Of a DNA stretch of 64,000 nt, positions 12,851 through 24,896 are shown piece after piece (position 1 is the stretch's first letter; each line of letters starts with the position of its first letter). Source of the stretch: Macrobrachium rosenbergii (Eukaryota > Arthropoda > Malacostraca > Decapoda > Palaemonidae). The notes beneath the pieces were generated by a model, which was not told the DNA's origin, ran no database searches, and saw only the letters and a list, made by a program, of their open reading frames with translations. The position numbers and the translations under genes were made by a program. Location: NCBI RefSeq assembly GCF_040412425.1, contig NC_089743.1, positions 81,164,971-81,228,970 of the forward strand, given 5' to 3'.

Positions 12851-13700
12851 TGCGTCCTTTCATTGTTCCGATTTCTTTTGTACGGTAGGCTTTACTGTTG
12901 CTTTGTCATCATAATAGTAGTAGCGGGTTATAGCAGATACTCGTTTAATTATAAAAGCTGTAGGTTTAATTTTATCATTTACCATCAGTTTAGATTATAA
13001 TCTCGCATTTTGCGGAAGATAAAGTTAAAGAAATGAAGACGGAGAGGTAATGTTTCTTACAAAATAAATCCAGGCATCTCAAACTATCAGTTCGGCTTCT
13101 TTTATATCCACACTTTTTACCTTTCCATTTTTAGTTCAATGTAATGCCACATGCTGATAAAATATATTACTGTGTTCTACCTGAAATGGGCTTTCATATT
13201 TATAGAAACGTAGACAGACATAGATTGTCTATAAGATAGAAATCTTCGAAGGCAAACAAAACAAGACAAACGCAGCACGTAACTACGAAGTGATATGGTG
13301 ATACCGGATGCACGGATCGGAAGCCTTTCGGACTTTTAACAAATCGTTGGCAACCTTGGAGATCTGAATGCTAAACCTTAAAAGGATGACGACGGGCAGT
13401 TTTTATTTTTTATGTATATTATTTTATTCCTCGTCTCAGTGACTTGTTTTTGAAATTGATAATAATAATAATAGTTATTTTTATCATTACGAAACGAGAG
13501 CATTCTAGATAGTAACCCCACTTTTTTTTTTTTTGGCGAATATTTCCTCTTGGGGAAAATCAACACAACTTTCGACAGATTTGTTTAAATTCTTCAGTTG
13601 TCATTAATAATTGTGGGGATGAAAATCTCCTGACTCAGAAAAAAATTAAATTCAACTTGAACTATATACACATTACATTTAAAAGCTATTGTTTCTGTGT
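12851..13700. other. no gene recognised
   Basis: No open frame with motifs and no transposon recognised. Confidence 0.5.
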
Positions 13701-13709
13701 CTTTTACTG

Positions 13710-13711
<2 letters not shown>

Positions 13712-13782
<71 letters not shown>
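13712..13782. repeat. (TC)n microsatellite
   Basis: About 70 bp of perfect TC repeats. Confidence 0.97.
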
Positions 13783-13784
<2 letters not shown>

Positions 13785-13940
13785 TCTCCGTTTCATCCGT
13801 GTTCGACGCGCAGTCTTCGAAATTACTGAAGTTTCTTCGAAATTGTCAAAGTTATGTAAGTTCGAAGCCTGGATTAATCGTATGAGCCATAGCTATATAA
13901 GTGTGGAATTATAATAACTTTGTAAAAATAAATGAACTGA

Positions 13941-13998
<58 letters not shown>

Positions 13999-14030
13999 GT
14001 CGTTGTTAATATTATTATTATTATTATTAA
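13941..14030. repeat. (ATT)n microsatellite
   Basis: About twenty ATT units, an interruption (GTCGTTGTTA), then five more. Confidence 0.95.
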
Positions 14031-14147
14031 TTTGAAACTAGCTGCGACTGGGAATCCTATAAGGATAGACAAATTAAATTAATTATTATTTAAAACCCAC
14101 AAAGCCTTCCTTCACTCTAATCAGATGATCTTTCCATTTTTCTTTAG

Positions 14148-14149
<2 letters not shown>

Positions 14150-14188
<39 letters not shown>

Positions 14189-14189
14189 T

Positions 14190-14240
<51 letters not shown>
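14150..14240. repeat. compound (GATA)n-(AG)n microsatellite
   Basis: About nine GATA tetranucleotides (14152-14188) are followed by about 46 bp of AG. Confidence 0.95.
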
Positions 14241-14242
<2 letters not shown>

Positions 14243-14380
14243 TCAATACACCTGTGGTTATTCGCCAAATTATGACAGACACATCTTGTAATTTGATAAG
14301 AATGGTTTTTTTTTTATCCCACAAACACTTGTATTTCTCAGTATATCTTCACAAGACGGCCGTCTGATGTATAAGATGAC

Positions 14381-14405
14381 TTTCTCTCTCTCTCTCTCTC
14401 TCTCT
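14381..14405. repeat. (TC)n microsatellite at SINE insertion point
   Basis: A short TC array that directly precedes a SINE. TC-rich sequence continues on the far side of the SINE, so the element probably inserted into a TC tract. Confidence 0.9.
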
Positions 14406-14677
14406 CGTTGGACAAGTCGGTAGAGTTGTTGGCTAGCACTCTGCTAGGCCCGAGTTCGAGTCTCCGGCCGGCCAATGAAGAATTGGAGGAATTTATCTCT
14501 GGTGATAGAAATTCATTTCTCGGTATATTGTGGTTCGGATTCCACAATAAGCTGTAGGTCCCGTTGCTAGGTAACCAATTGGTTCTTAGCCACGTAAAAT
14601 AAGTCTAATCCTTCGGGCCGGCCCTAGGAGAGCGGTTAATCAGCTCAGTGGTCTGGTTAAATTAAGGTATACTTAAC
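14406..14677 (+). mobile_element. tRNA-derived SINE, full length
   Basis: The head reads CGTTGGACAAGTCGGTAGAG (degenerate A-box) and carries CCCGAGTTCGAGTCTC, a good Pol III B-box (GWTCRANNC). The body has the same blocks as the other copies (GGTGATAGAAATTCATTTCT, GTGGTTCGGATTCCACAATA, CAGCTCAGTGGTCTGGTTAA). It is flanked by TC-rich sequence on both sides, so exact target duplications cannot be assigned. Confidence 0.9.
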
Positions 14678-14699
14678 TTTTCTCTCTTTCTCTCTTTCT

Positions 14700-14857
14700 C
14701 GTGTGTAGAAGTCGAATTGTGAAACAGACGAAATCAAATATGATTCTCTGATCATTTACTATCTAACTTTAAGCCTTTTCTCCTCTTCCCCACCCCCTTT
14801 TTCCCCAGCATTCTCCTCGTCTTTTAACTCGCCTTCTACTCACCGCCCCCGGCCCCC

Positions 14858-14897
<40 letters not shown>

Positions 14898-15060
14898 AAG
14901 TCGAATTTTGAAACTGAAGGAACCAAATGCGGTTCTCTGATCATTTACGATCTTACCTTCACTCCCCTGCTCTCCTTCCCCACCCCTTCCCCATCATTCT
15001 CCTCGTCTTTTAACTCGTCTTCTTCCCCTTCCCATACACTCCCCCTCAACCCCTTCCTCA
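14700..15060. repeat. tandem duplication of ~190 bp with internal (TC)n
   Basis: Unit 1 (14700-14880) and unit 2 (14891-15060) share GTCGAATT.TGAAAC, TTCTCTGATCATTTAC, a C/T-rich block with CCCCACCCC, and ATTCTCCTCGTCTTTTAACT. A TC microsatellite lies between the units. They are non-coding. Confidence 0.85.
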
Positions 15061-15204
15061 TTATCCACGTTCAGCTCCTCCGCAGCGCGATTGTCATCTG
15101 AGAAGCAACTAAAGCTCTGGATTTAATCGGAGGTCAGTTTAGAGTGAAGATCACTTCTTCCATGGGGCTGCTGTGATACAAAATAACAGAGGCTCTATCA
15201 TTTA

Positions 15205-15208
<4 letters not shown>

Positions 15209-15263
<55 letters not shown>

Positions 15264-15285
15264 ATTAACTTGTAGTTTTTTCTTT

Positions 15286-15361
<76 letters not shown>
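15209..15361. repeat. (TC)n and (AT)n microsatellites
   Basis: A TC array (15209-15260), about 28 bp of unique sequence, then an AT array (15289-15360). Confidence 0.97.
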
Positions 15362-15364
<3 letters not shown>

Positions 15365-16097
15365 TTCTTTCATTATCAGGTTTCAAATTCTTATGAAGTG
15401 GTTTATCTCTTCAACATTCGTGATCATTCTTTTAACAAAACGGTCCATATTCTTATGAGCACTCTGTAGTCTTAATTTTATTTGAATTCTATGTGAAAAG
15501 TCGCAAACTATCGTGGTAGATAAAAGATAACAGGACATTAGTATACGAAGGAACTCACGGCTGATTCCGCAAAATTAAAAAATATCAGAAAATTGAAATG
15601 CAAAGTAAATCACTCCTAATTCCACAAAATTTTGGCAAGTGTAAAAAACGAAAAATTGTGAACTTAAGCAGAAAAATATTGAAAATCAACTTCTACAACA
15701 TTTAATACCCAAACCCTAAAACTGTGGGTTGAAATACAGCCCTTGTTTTCTGTGGTGCATCACTATATTGTGATCGGAAATAATGAGTTAAAAGTCACAA
15801 TAATGTAAATGAAAGACTGTATTTTCCCTGTTTTATCCTTTTTCGTATTTTGAAAAAAATAGTCTATCATTTAGATTATTTTGACTTTTTACTCAATCCT
15901 TGTTTTGTTTAGTACTCAAAACGAACACTGGTTGAAATTTCCTTTAGAAAAGTGAAACTTTTTCGTTACCAATATTTTTAGTTTTTTCGATGAAAAATTG
16001 TCTAATAGCATTTATGAAATATTCCCTTCGGATGATAAGCTCCTCCTATATTTAAAAGATCCTGGATACAATATGCCGATTCCTAAGGAATCAGTTT

Positions 16098-16100
<3 letters not shown>

Positions 16101-16152
<52 letters not shown>
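16101..16152. repeat. (AT)n microsatellite
   Basis: About 52 bp of AT repeats. Confidence 0.97.
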
Positions 16153-16155
<3 letters not shown>

Positions 16156-16319
16156 TGAAGATCTTGAGATGCTGCATTGCAGAGATGTTAACCTTCCTTT
16201 TCCAGGGTCGATTGGCTTTAGAACCCCGAATTGTCATCTTATCAAACCTCGGATGATGCAGGATGCGTCACTTCTCCCGTCATTAATATCTAAGAATTAT
16301 TTGTCTAGCAACCTAAATC

Positions 16320-16322
<3 letters not shown>

Positions 16323-16406
<84 letters not shown>
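16323..16406. repeat. compound (AT)n-(GT)n microsatellite
   Basis: AT repeats to about 16374, then GT repeats. The array abuts the next hairpin element. Confidence 0.97.
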
Positions 16407-16408
<2 letters not shown>

Positions 16409-16409
16409 T

Positions 16410-16577
16410 ATTACTAACAGGACCTCATTAAACTGGATGGTATCTAGTGGAAGTATTTATTCAGAAAAAGTCACGAGCTTTCTAAGACAAACAGTTTGTC
16501 CTGGAAAGCTTGTAACTTTTTCTGAATAAACATCTCCACTAGACACCATCCGGTTTGAATGAGGTCCTGTTAGTAAT
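16410..16577. mobile_element. palindromic hairpin MITE
   Basis: Two arms of about 80 bp: ATTACTAACAGGACCTCATT at the left end is answered by AATGAGGTCCTGTTAGTAAT at the right end. The centre is AGACAAACAGTTTGTCCT. Imperfect pairing continues through TCAGAAAAAGT / ACTTTTTCTGA. No coding capacity. The left end abuts the AT/GT microsatellite. Confidence 0.85.
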
Positions 16578-16604
16578 TCTGCTATTGCACATAACAATTG
16601 TGTA

Positions 16605-16889
16605 CTAGTTCTTCATTGGACGGGTGGGTAGAGCTTTCGGCTAGCACGCTGTTGGCCCAGCCTTCGACTCTCCGAGCGGCCAATGAAGAATTAGAGGAAT
16701 TTATTTCTGGTGGTAGAAATTCATTTCTCGTCATAATGTGGTTCGGATTCTACAATAAGCTGTAGGTCCCGTTGCTAGGTAACCAGTTGGTTCTTAGCCA
16801 CGTAAAATAAGTCTAATCCTTCGGGCCAGCCCTAGGAGAGCTGTTAACCAGCTCAGTGGTCTGGTTAAACTAAGATATACTTAACTTAG
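16605..16889 (+). mobile_element. tRNA-derived SINE, full length
   Basis: Same family as the 11.1, 14.4, 24.9 and 57.3 kb copies. The head GTGGGTAGAGCTTTCGGCTA is followed by a mutated B-box (CCTTCGACTC), then the conserved body. A perfect 12-bp target-site duplication, AACAATTGTGTA, sits at 16593-16604 and 16890-16901, defining a retroposition event just right of the hairpin MITE. Confidence 0.92.
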
Positions 16890-17200
16890 AACAATTGTGT
16901 ATGCTTGTGTGTATAAATAATCAAAGAGAGAAACACCTCCAATCTCATCCCACTCGGCATGAGCACACATTGATATCACGAATAATACTGAGCAAATAAC
17001 TGTTAAATGGGAATCAACTTCATGGACAAAAGAGACGAGACAGGACGGATAAACGTGTCGCCGAGTGGTTAAGATTTCTCGCAGAGTCATCGCCGAAGAG
17101 TGCTGTATGATATTTTTCATTATTGCTCCTTCTCTCGTCATTCCTATTTGTCATTGTAACGATGCACCCACACTACCAGTAAAATATATTATGAACAACG

Positions 17201-17401
17201 TTGGTAACTTGTCGCGTACACAGAACAAATAAGTTGAACACCAGTCAGCGACTTGTTGGTGATCTAGCCGGTGAGCCTTCTGCGGTTATCCAGCAGTTGT
17301 CCAAGACTCGTTCTCCATTGACGGTCGTCGATTTGTTTTTAACCTGTTTGCGATATGTATGCGATAATTTACCGCCGAGTGTTTATGACGTTTTCATGTA
17401 G
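17201..17401 (+). CDS. unrecognised small open frame
   Basis: A 66-codon frame (GTG-initiated as listed) with mixed, globular-looking composition, containing residues such as GDLAGEPSAVIQQLSKTRSP and LRYVCDNLPP. I do not recognise a family, and no Kozak-like ATG or matching splice sites stand out. It overlaps no repeat. It could be an exon read-through or a chance open frame in a CpG-containing stretch. Confidence 0.15.
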   Translation: MVTCRVHRTNKLNTSQRLVGDLAGEPSAVIQQLSKTRSPLTVVDLFLTCLRYVCDNLPPSVYDVFM

Positions 17402-17474
17402 TGTAGGTGCACTTTACGAATTGTTTTATTTTTGCAACAATGAAAGACAGTATCTTCGAAGGCTAGTTACAACT

Positions 17475-17743
17475 TTACGAAAGGTCAGTCCACCATATCG
17501 AAAATGTGTGGTGGTGAATATGCAAATACACTTTAATATACAAATGCCTATATTCTCGAGAGAAGGGAGGATGGATAGATTTATAGAAATGAAGAGGGGG
17601 GTTTGGGTCGTTAGTAATGGAAGTAATTGGGGAAATAGCCCGCGGGAGAGATAATTCACAATGCATTGGCTCGGGGGGTACGCGTTGCAATAGTCGACAT
17701 CCGGCAGCCATTGTGTTTCGACTTTCGTCATTGTCACGTGACC
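17475..17743 (-). promoter_or_regulatory. candidate minus-strand promoter and first exon
   Basis: GTCACGTGAC at 17733-17742 is a 10-bp palindromic E-box of the USF/MITF/CLEAR type. About 22 bp downstream on the minus strand, CACAATGGCTGCCGG gives a YY1-like start context. Its ATG (17711) opens a 78-codon frame ending at 17475, beginning MAAGCRLLQRVPPEP. The region is locally CpG-containing, unlike its surroundings. The peptide is not recognised and its downstream part may be intron. What is visible is a promoter-like motif cluster; a gene is inference. Confidence 0.3.
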
Positions 17744-17799
17744 TGTTGCCACTACTCACATTGTAGCATCCAGTTTTCCCCATACTCTTTTTATTTGTG

Positions 17800-20700
17800 A
17801 TATGCCTGAATTCTCATAGCCACTCTAAACTTTGAATCTTCCCTTTGTTTATGTCGTGGTGTTTGACATCTTCACTCTCACGGTAAATTGAATGGGATTG
17901 GTCTAGGGACATTATTTCATGATGTTACTGATATTGGTAAGCGGAAGGTATTTGTAAGAATTCTCATCGGATTAGGTCACGCAATAACAAGCAAATATTG
18001 CAAATAAAATGTTTGTTGGTACCTGTTTCTAGTAAAACTTACAGGTGATATCGCTAGTACATTACTAATAGACTGGACTAGCATTGTTCTAAATGTAATC
18101 TAATTATCACCTTGTTTTTTACCTCAGAACCCCAAATGCAACTTAATTACTAAAGTATTAAGAGGGGATACAAAATACCCATATAACCAGATGCCTATCC
18201 AAAATGAAATATTATTATAAAGATAATAAACAGCAGGACTCAGATTTGAGTAGTTCAGAGACTTCTGAGGTGGCTGTACTGCCAAGCAGCAAACCCAATC
18301 AGTCTCGACCCTCTTCGCAGGAGAATTATTATATTTGTCTTGTACCGGATCTTCTGGATACGTTTGTTTGATTGCTTGCGCTGACCGCCTGTTCATGCAC
18401 AAGACCAGGAGACGTGCTTCCATTCCTAAAATCTGCTTTTATTGCAAAGCCACGAACATCCAAGATAATTTCAGCCTTGGCTGTTCTTTGTTCGCTCTTT
18501 TTGTCAGCAATCAAAACTGTCGTGAGGATTCTGGTTCCATGGCTCTTTCATTTGGTCGCTTGTTTTTCTAGATTAAGCGGGCCTTATGCCAGCATGGTCC
18601 CTTGACTTAGTACGGCTAGTAGGTGTTGCAAGCCGTTAGTGTATGAGAGGGCTATTGCAGACCTCTGAATTTACCAATCAATTAAAACAATCTTCCAAAT
18701 GCGTTCACGTTTGAATTCTGACACAAAGAGACCGATGTACATTCATTATTCAGATTCAGTATGTAAATTTATGTAGAATTTATTATTATTGTAAATTCCA
18801 CCACATACTAATGAGGGGTGCAATAGGATCCCATTATGTAATAAGCCTGTCTGATTGATCTTTGTATCATAATTTACACAAATAACTCTAATGGCTTTCA
18901 TTTTACAGTAAGCACAGTGGCAGCTTCAGTTTACAACAATTTCAGTTTATTACGCAGACAATGAAAAGTAATTATCCACTCTGAGTCATGGGTGAAGTCA
19001 TTTCTGTGTAGGAAAGAGGGATGCCATTTGAGTCAGCTAACGGTTACATAAAACATAACGAAAATATCTTTTCCTAATAACAGTATTAGGATAGGCCTAG
19101 GGCAGTGTTATGGCTCAATCATAAATAGAAGATGACGGTGACAGACAGCAGGGCATGAATTAGGCGACAGTTACTAGTGCTATTAGATCCGGATGAAATT
19201 AGGAGCTGGCATGGCATGAGATGTCTAAACAGTTGCAAATCGCAAGATATGTGTTAAAGATTGACTGTAATGAGCATTACTCGAGTTAGAATGAAAGTGC
19301 CGAATAATATAGCAACTTTGAAGACCTATAGCAGCATTACAAATCTCAAGGATTCGATTGACTGATTTGGTTTTAAAACCGTCAAACCGAGTACTTTGAG
19401 TACAAAAACTTTGTATATATTTTTAAGATAATAACTAATTTGAAAACCGCCCATGAGTTAGCCCAAAAGTAGGGAAAATATAACTGAGTTATGATTGAAC
19501 AGTAGCTCAGATATGGAAACCAAATCATGTTGGTAACCTGAAATGAAATCGAAGGCTTTGTTTCGTAACGCCAAAGCGTTCCCAGATCTCGTTGGATAAG
19601 TATCGTGGGAAGAAATAATAATAATAATAAAAAAAACAGCTAGATATTTATAACGAAAATAAACGAAGCTGTACCGAAAAACACTAGGAACAAATTGTTT
19701 TAGCCATGAAAAGTTCGTAACAGCACGCGAACAGTTAAACAAAATAATTTAATTTGAAATTAAACTGTGATTTAGTGAACGGAATTCGTAAGCATTGAAC
19801 GTAACACTCATGAAATGTAAAGCTTTAGTCCACTAAAGAGCATAAAGCTCAAGTGGTCTCAACTTGAATAAGATTTCCAACCGTAGTTACAACCTGAAGT
19901 CGTCTCGCATTTTCCGAGACCCCAGCTATTTTATAACACCAGATTGATCATGTGAACGGGGCTGCAATATAATCCCCGTTCACTCACCTCCATTGCCTTT
20001 CCTCGGATTCTATATCGGACTCTTTTCGTGGGTTCAAACCCATGTAATGGATCTCCTGCCTCTAAAAGGGCTGTCAACATCAACGCATTTTCTACAGGAG
20101 GATTTTGGAAAATAAATCTCATTCTAATCCTTCTGGAAGCAGACAGGAAAGGCGATTAGTACTAATGGGTACATGTCCTATTGAGAATGGAATCCTGCCA
20201 CTTAATGCTACTTTGCTAATGCATTCAGCAATTGTATGCGTGCGTGCTTGTGCACACACACTCAAACATACATATGCAAAGAAACAGCTTCATGTATGTG
20301 TGTGTACTTGAACGTTTAAATGATTTACACAAAAGTGTTTTGTCTGAGCCGAACTGACTGGAACAGCTTGATCCTTTCCTATAAATTAAGTGCGTCGTCA
20401 TCCTTATTCTTATGTCCTTGATTCAAGTTCAGTTCATGATTTGGGAGCGTTAAAATCGATATCATCCAAAGACATGTGCGATCACAGATGTGCATTTTTC
20501 ATAATAACGCGATGCTACTTACCGTTCGTTGATAGCAAACTGCCCATTTATATAACACGAAGTTTTAGGGAACAGGTTTAAAAAAAATGTTTACTGTGTT
20601 GTAGTGTATCGTTTTATAATTTATGCGTTTGTTTTTATTGTCTTGATATTTTATAATTTATTACTATCGAAATAGATCACTATTGTCATGCCAACGCCAA

Positions 20701-21870
20701 ATATTCGTGCATTCTATTTGTAAAATATCGTGCTTTCTCTTTTTCATGTAAATTTGCTTATCTGCGGAAAAAGACATCAAACGGCAAATTTACCAAACTA
20801 ATAATATACTAATACCTCTACTACTGTATATGGTAGCAGTATTTCTAATATAGTCACTCGATGATAATATCTATGCTGGATTTCTGTATGCCCTGCTGGC
20901 CTTGTAAAGGACAGAACACCTGTGTTATCTTTAAACACCTGGTCAACCGACCGACCACCTGTCTGACAATTTGCACTTGCCACCCAAAATTGTTTTGGTC
21001 TTTTTTTTCTCTTTTACTATACCTGTCAGGTGTTATAACCAGAATAATACACATTACAATACAGACACAATTGTTACGGTAAACAATTCCTTTTTGATTC
21101 AACAGATTATACTTAGGCCTAGGATTCAGTTTCCTTCGTTTTTGGAGGGCATCAAGGGATATGCCTAGGCTTAAGCTCACTTACGTTTGTTTATTTTTAT
21201 TTAATTTTCTGGTACATGCTTCATTCTATGTTGCACTTTTTATTATCCTAAAATTATGACAGAAAAGGGACATGTATAAGTATGTGGATACACGTGCTTT
21301 GGGTACAAGTCGTTTATGTATGCTCACACACATCTGTGCATTTCCATTTCTTCCGTCCTTTCATGTTGACAGTTCGTTTGTGAAATATATTGCTCTTTCA
21401 TGTTTGATGGGAAAATCCTTGTATATACATTCAGATATTTTCAACGTATGAAGTCGTATGGCAGGAAATAAATAGAAAGTGGGTTTATTTGAACTAGTCA
21501 TGCAAACTAAAAATTACTGGTTCCAGTTATGCTTGAACCAACTGTTAGACCGAGGCTGAATATGCACACCGTATCTACGAAGTATACATAATTGATCATC
21601 ATCAGGATTTTTGTATTCTTGGCCTTTTTTTTTATGTGTGTGTGAACTTTACATAATCTAAAATTTCTGATGTGATCAGAGAAGCGAGGAAAGGACGAGA
21701 AATGTAGTTACATATTTGAAGAATAAGATAATGGGGTGTGAATTGAGTTTGGAGTGATTTTTTGCAAATGTTTGCATGTGGAGACAGTAGACGGTGAATG
21801 TTAAATTGCGTGCACAGTTTTGGGAGTAAATGAAGTTCAAATGGACAAAACAAGGAATGTTCATGTCATG
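17800..21870. other. no gene recognised
   Basis: Overlapping open frames near 18.12-18.60 kb on both strands (up to 99 codons) show no family I recognise. The rest is AT-rich with many stops. There is no microsatellite longer than about 20 bp, in sharp contrast to the first 16.4 kb. Confidence 0.45.
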
Positions 21871-21879
21871 GAGGGATTG

Positions 21880-22335
21880 GTTCATATACTGTATGTATTT
21901 GGGGGCCAATGTAATGGGTGTCGGTAGAATAAGAGACGAAATGAATCAAAGAAGAGGTGAAAGTAAGGTAGCAATTTTTCTCCATGTGGTTTAGAAGGAA
22001 AAAAAGAAGAAGAGTGTAACGTAAGCAGAATTTAAAATGATTAAGGAGACTGTGGGGCCAACTTTCATTTATGTGGTACCGTTATTAATGAAGACGGGTT
22101 AAAAAGGAGAGAAAATTTAGTGCGGATGTGATGTTGTTAAGAAGGATAACATTGGTGAAAGGATGTACCAAGTACTTTGAGGTGATTTAGTCACGTGGAA
22201 CGAATAGAGAGCGACAGGTGGGTGAAATGAGTGAATAACTTGTGAGTTTCCGACGAAAGCGAGAGGATGTGACGGAGGAAGTACTAGCTACACTGGATGA
22301 AGGAATGTGAATACAACGTCTGTAAGAGGGTTTTA
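21880..22335 (+). pseudogene. LINE reverse-transcriptase C-terminal remnant
   Basis: The plus strand reads, with frameshifts, a carboxy-terminal reverse-transcriptase pattern of RTE/I-type LINEs. YLGANVMGVGRIRDEMNQRR starts at 21896 (compare the YLG...EI..R motif). A degraded KR..SVEAK...Y..TV.PTF.Y stretch follows (about 22000-22080). A tail resembling GHVERIESDRWV lies near 22190-22230. Stops and frameshifts are frequent. No endonuclease or YADD core remains. It is a decayed 5'-truncated copy. Confidence 0.6.
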
Positions 22336-22573
22336 TGTATTGCGCACAGGCATGCATATGCATGTAGTAGGGGAGGGAGTGGTGCAGTGGCTGACTGGTA
22401 TATGCTGGTCTCGTGCTCCAGAGTTTCCATGATTTTCCCGCTTGCACTCACCCAATCGGCTTCGATTAAGATAGGTACCAGCGTCAGCTGAAGGTGAGAA
22501 TAGATCATGAGACTAGCATCATCCCTAAAGACTTGCTGTGAACCGCAAAGCGTAACCCTACTGACACCACCCG

Positions 22574-22577
<4 letters not shown>

Positions 22578-22616
<39 letters not shown>
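22578..22616. repeat. (AG)n microsatellite
   Basis: About 38 bp of AG repeats. Confidence 0.95.
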
Positions 22617-22619
<3 letters not shown>

Positions 22620-23630
22620 TGCATATACAGTATGTAACAAGCATCTGACATCAGTGACCCCTGGAACAACAGAGTAACGTAAGAATTCGAAAGGTAGTGT
22701 AATTTCCCTCGAATGAAAATAACAACCAGGCTTTTTGTATCCTTTTTGTACCTTTGATTACTTTAATTTCCCTTTTCCTGCGTTTCTTAAACATTCGACA
22801 TTCTAGAGAACTCTGCTTTCCTCATTTTTTCATCAGCTTTTCCTCCAAGTCTATGCAATAAATTCGCCATGACAGATTACTGTAATGCTGAAGCAAAATG
22901 TACAGTCCATAAGGTATTAAGTAACAACAAAAGATAGTTTTGATCATTACTTACTAAAGTTGATTGCAAGCATAATTCATGGTTATTTATTTAATGAAAA
23001 CCTACAACATCTAAATGAAGAAATGTATCTTTAGAGCAGTCTAATGGCATCCTTTCTTTCGCTTGTCATTTATTTTTTGTGGAATGGAACACGTAGACTG
23101 TTTCTCAATGTTTTGGTCAACATGAGCTCTTTCACTGGGAACCTGGTAAGGAATAGCACATGCGAGAGTGTTGGTTTCCTTTAGCTACAGGCAACAGCCA
23201 AGTGAAAGTGGCTAGGAGAAAGCCTGAGAGAGCGTCTGCAAAACACTTGTTGGTTGTTGTTATTTATTTCACAAAAATTGGACGGTGCATCATTATTCTT
23301 TTCAGATATTCATTTTTTTGCTTGGGTTGGACTTTTCCCAGCGGTACAACATGTCGTAATCTGCAGTTGCAAAGAGAGCATATAAAATAATGCTCTTCTG
23401 AAACTATATTGTTGCTTGTGTTCCTTAAATCATTTTTTAAAAAACGTTTATATTTGTTTCATACTGTCCAGAGTAACAAAGCATTTGGCGTATTCATACT
23501 TTTGCTTGTCAGTGTGCATAAAAAGTAGACAATATATGCAGTACCATGTAAGCTTCTTCGTTTTAACGTGCTTTTTCCCATTTATGTAAGCTAAAAGAGT
23601 TAAATCTAATTATTTTTCTGTCTATTTCAG
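22620..23630. other. no gene recognised; intron of the CACNG-like gene at its right end
   Basis: No recognisable exon or transposon. The last bases before 23631 form a normal splice acceptor (TTTTTCTGTCTATTTCAG). Confidence 0.5.
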
Positions 23631-23720
23631 GGGCAATGAGCGGAAACTTCGGTCCGTGGAGCATTTGCCAAGACGCACACAATGTTTGCAGAAGGGTGTC
23701 GTCAACTTTCCCGTCGACAT
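23631..23720 (+). CDS. CACNG/TARP-like protein, internal exon (first visible)
   Basis: A 90-nt exon lies between a polypyrimidine-CAG acceptor and a CAT/GTGAGT donor. Two frames are open. The frame phase-compatible with the next two exons gives GNERKLRSVEHL...NFPVD, leaving two bases (AT) that join G of the next exon as Met. The other frame gives NFGPWSICQDAHNVCRR, which looks like the extracellular-loop-1 signature of the claudin/CACNG fold (G-x-W-x2-C...C). No start codon suits either frame, so upstream exons with TM1 must exist outside this exon; I could not find them. The exon call is firm on splice sites, the frame uncertain. Family assignment comes mainly from exons at 25.1 and 28.0 kb. 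Confidence 0.55.
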
Positions 23721-24534
23721 GTGAGTATTATCTGAATTCGATGAGTGCAGCTAATGAAACGCCACTCGTTATGTGCTTGAATCCTTAATGCATATAAAAT
23801 TTGGCTGTTGTTCAAGCACGGCCTCCGTATACCAGTTAATCATCATTGCCAATCGTGCAGCAAATGAAGACGGGAATTTTATAATTATTATCTTTTTTTA
23901 ATCTCCGACGCAACTGTAGTAAGTCTGACGCTAACAATTTTGGTCCTACAATAGAGGCACTGCGCATTCTGGTCACGGCGGTAGTAGTTATCATTGATTA
24001 TCTTTTCTTTCTTGTCCGTTTTCATGTTAGTGTGTAACAGGGTCAAAGTATATGATATATGATGTAGTGGGGATAAGACTAGAGCCTCATAAAAGATAAA
24101 ATTAACAGTAAGAAAGTATAGTTTAAAAGTTACTTGTTACGTTATAAAGTTTTGTGAGTAAAGTGGCAGTTGGGATAACGGTTCGGGAAATGCTGGTTCA
24201 AAAGTGAGAAGTGGGAGAGGACAACCAAGATGATGCTAGACTTATGAAGTCACAGTGTTGATGAAGAAGGACTTGGAATTTTACTTAGTTGGAACTGAAA
24301 GTGTGCGGGGTGTCAATAGCGGAACTGTAGGTCAGAGAGTTCGACATAAGTTTTCATTTAAGCCTTGTGTTTTGTGAGCAACATGAGCGTAAAAAGTTTG
24401 TTGGAGTAGGAAAGTGAAGCGTTATCTAATTTTTAATATTCAAAAGAGTCTTTTATTCGAAATTCAAAATCAAATACGAAACATTTTCGTGAGTCATCTC
24501 TTTTATATCATATACTCTTCTTTTAATCCCTCAG

Positions 24535-24695
24535 GGGCGTCTTCAGTGACTGGGGCGGGATCCATAGGATGCGCCATCCTTTCAGATATGGCAGTTCTGG
24601 CAGCCTGTCCTATGGATACACCTCCACCTTCAAGTGCATCATCAGAATTTCAGACCGACATGCCGTGCGTGAGATGGTCTGCATTGCGGCGGGAG
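24535..24695 (+). CDS. CACNG/TARP-like protein, internal exon
   Basis: A 161-nt exon with acceptor CCCTCAG and donor GGGAG/GTAAGA. In the frame that continues into the next exon it reads GVFSDWGGIHRMRHPFRYGS and ends SDRHAVREMVCIAAG, leaving one base. The final RH plus hydrophobic AG-rich residues align in position with the short loop and start of TM3 of stargazin-type gamma subunits. A clear TM2 is expected just before this but is not visible in this frame. A second frame, also open, has a moderately hydrophobic IGCAILSDMAVLAAC stretch there. That raises the possibility of an indel in the exon (sequencing error or decay). Length and position fit loop 1 to TM2 of the family. Confidence 0.55.
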
Positions 24696-24896
24696 GTAAG
24701 ACAAAAGACGACTTTCCTTTGCAAATATCGAAAGTTAATATATTTGTTTATTTATTTTCTTATTTATTTATTTATGTATCCCACAGGTCATTGTTCACAC
24801 TGTCTATTGAATACTGTTCTGTTGTAATCCCATTGCAATCTTACTATGGATATTTTCTTTTAATCTTCCACAACTGATCTTTATCATTTTATTCTC

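Noticed and set aside
17058..17080. tRNA-like A-box (GTCGCCGAGTGGTTAAG)
   Set aside because: It resembles the 5' part of a tRNA-Ser/Leu, but no B-box, anticodon arm or acceptor pairing follows within 90 bp.
18124..18605. Overlapping 60-99 codon frames on both strands
   Set aside because: No recognisable motif, no consistent splice sites and no codon bias; not strong enough to call a gene.
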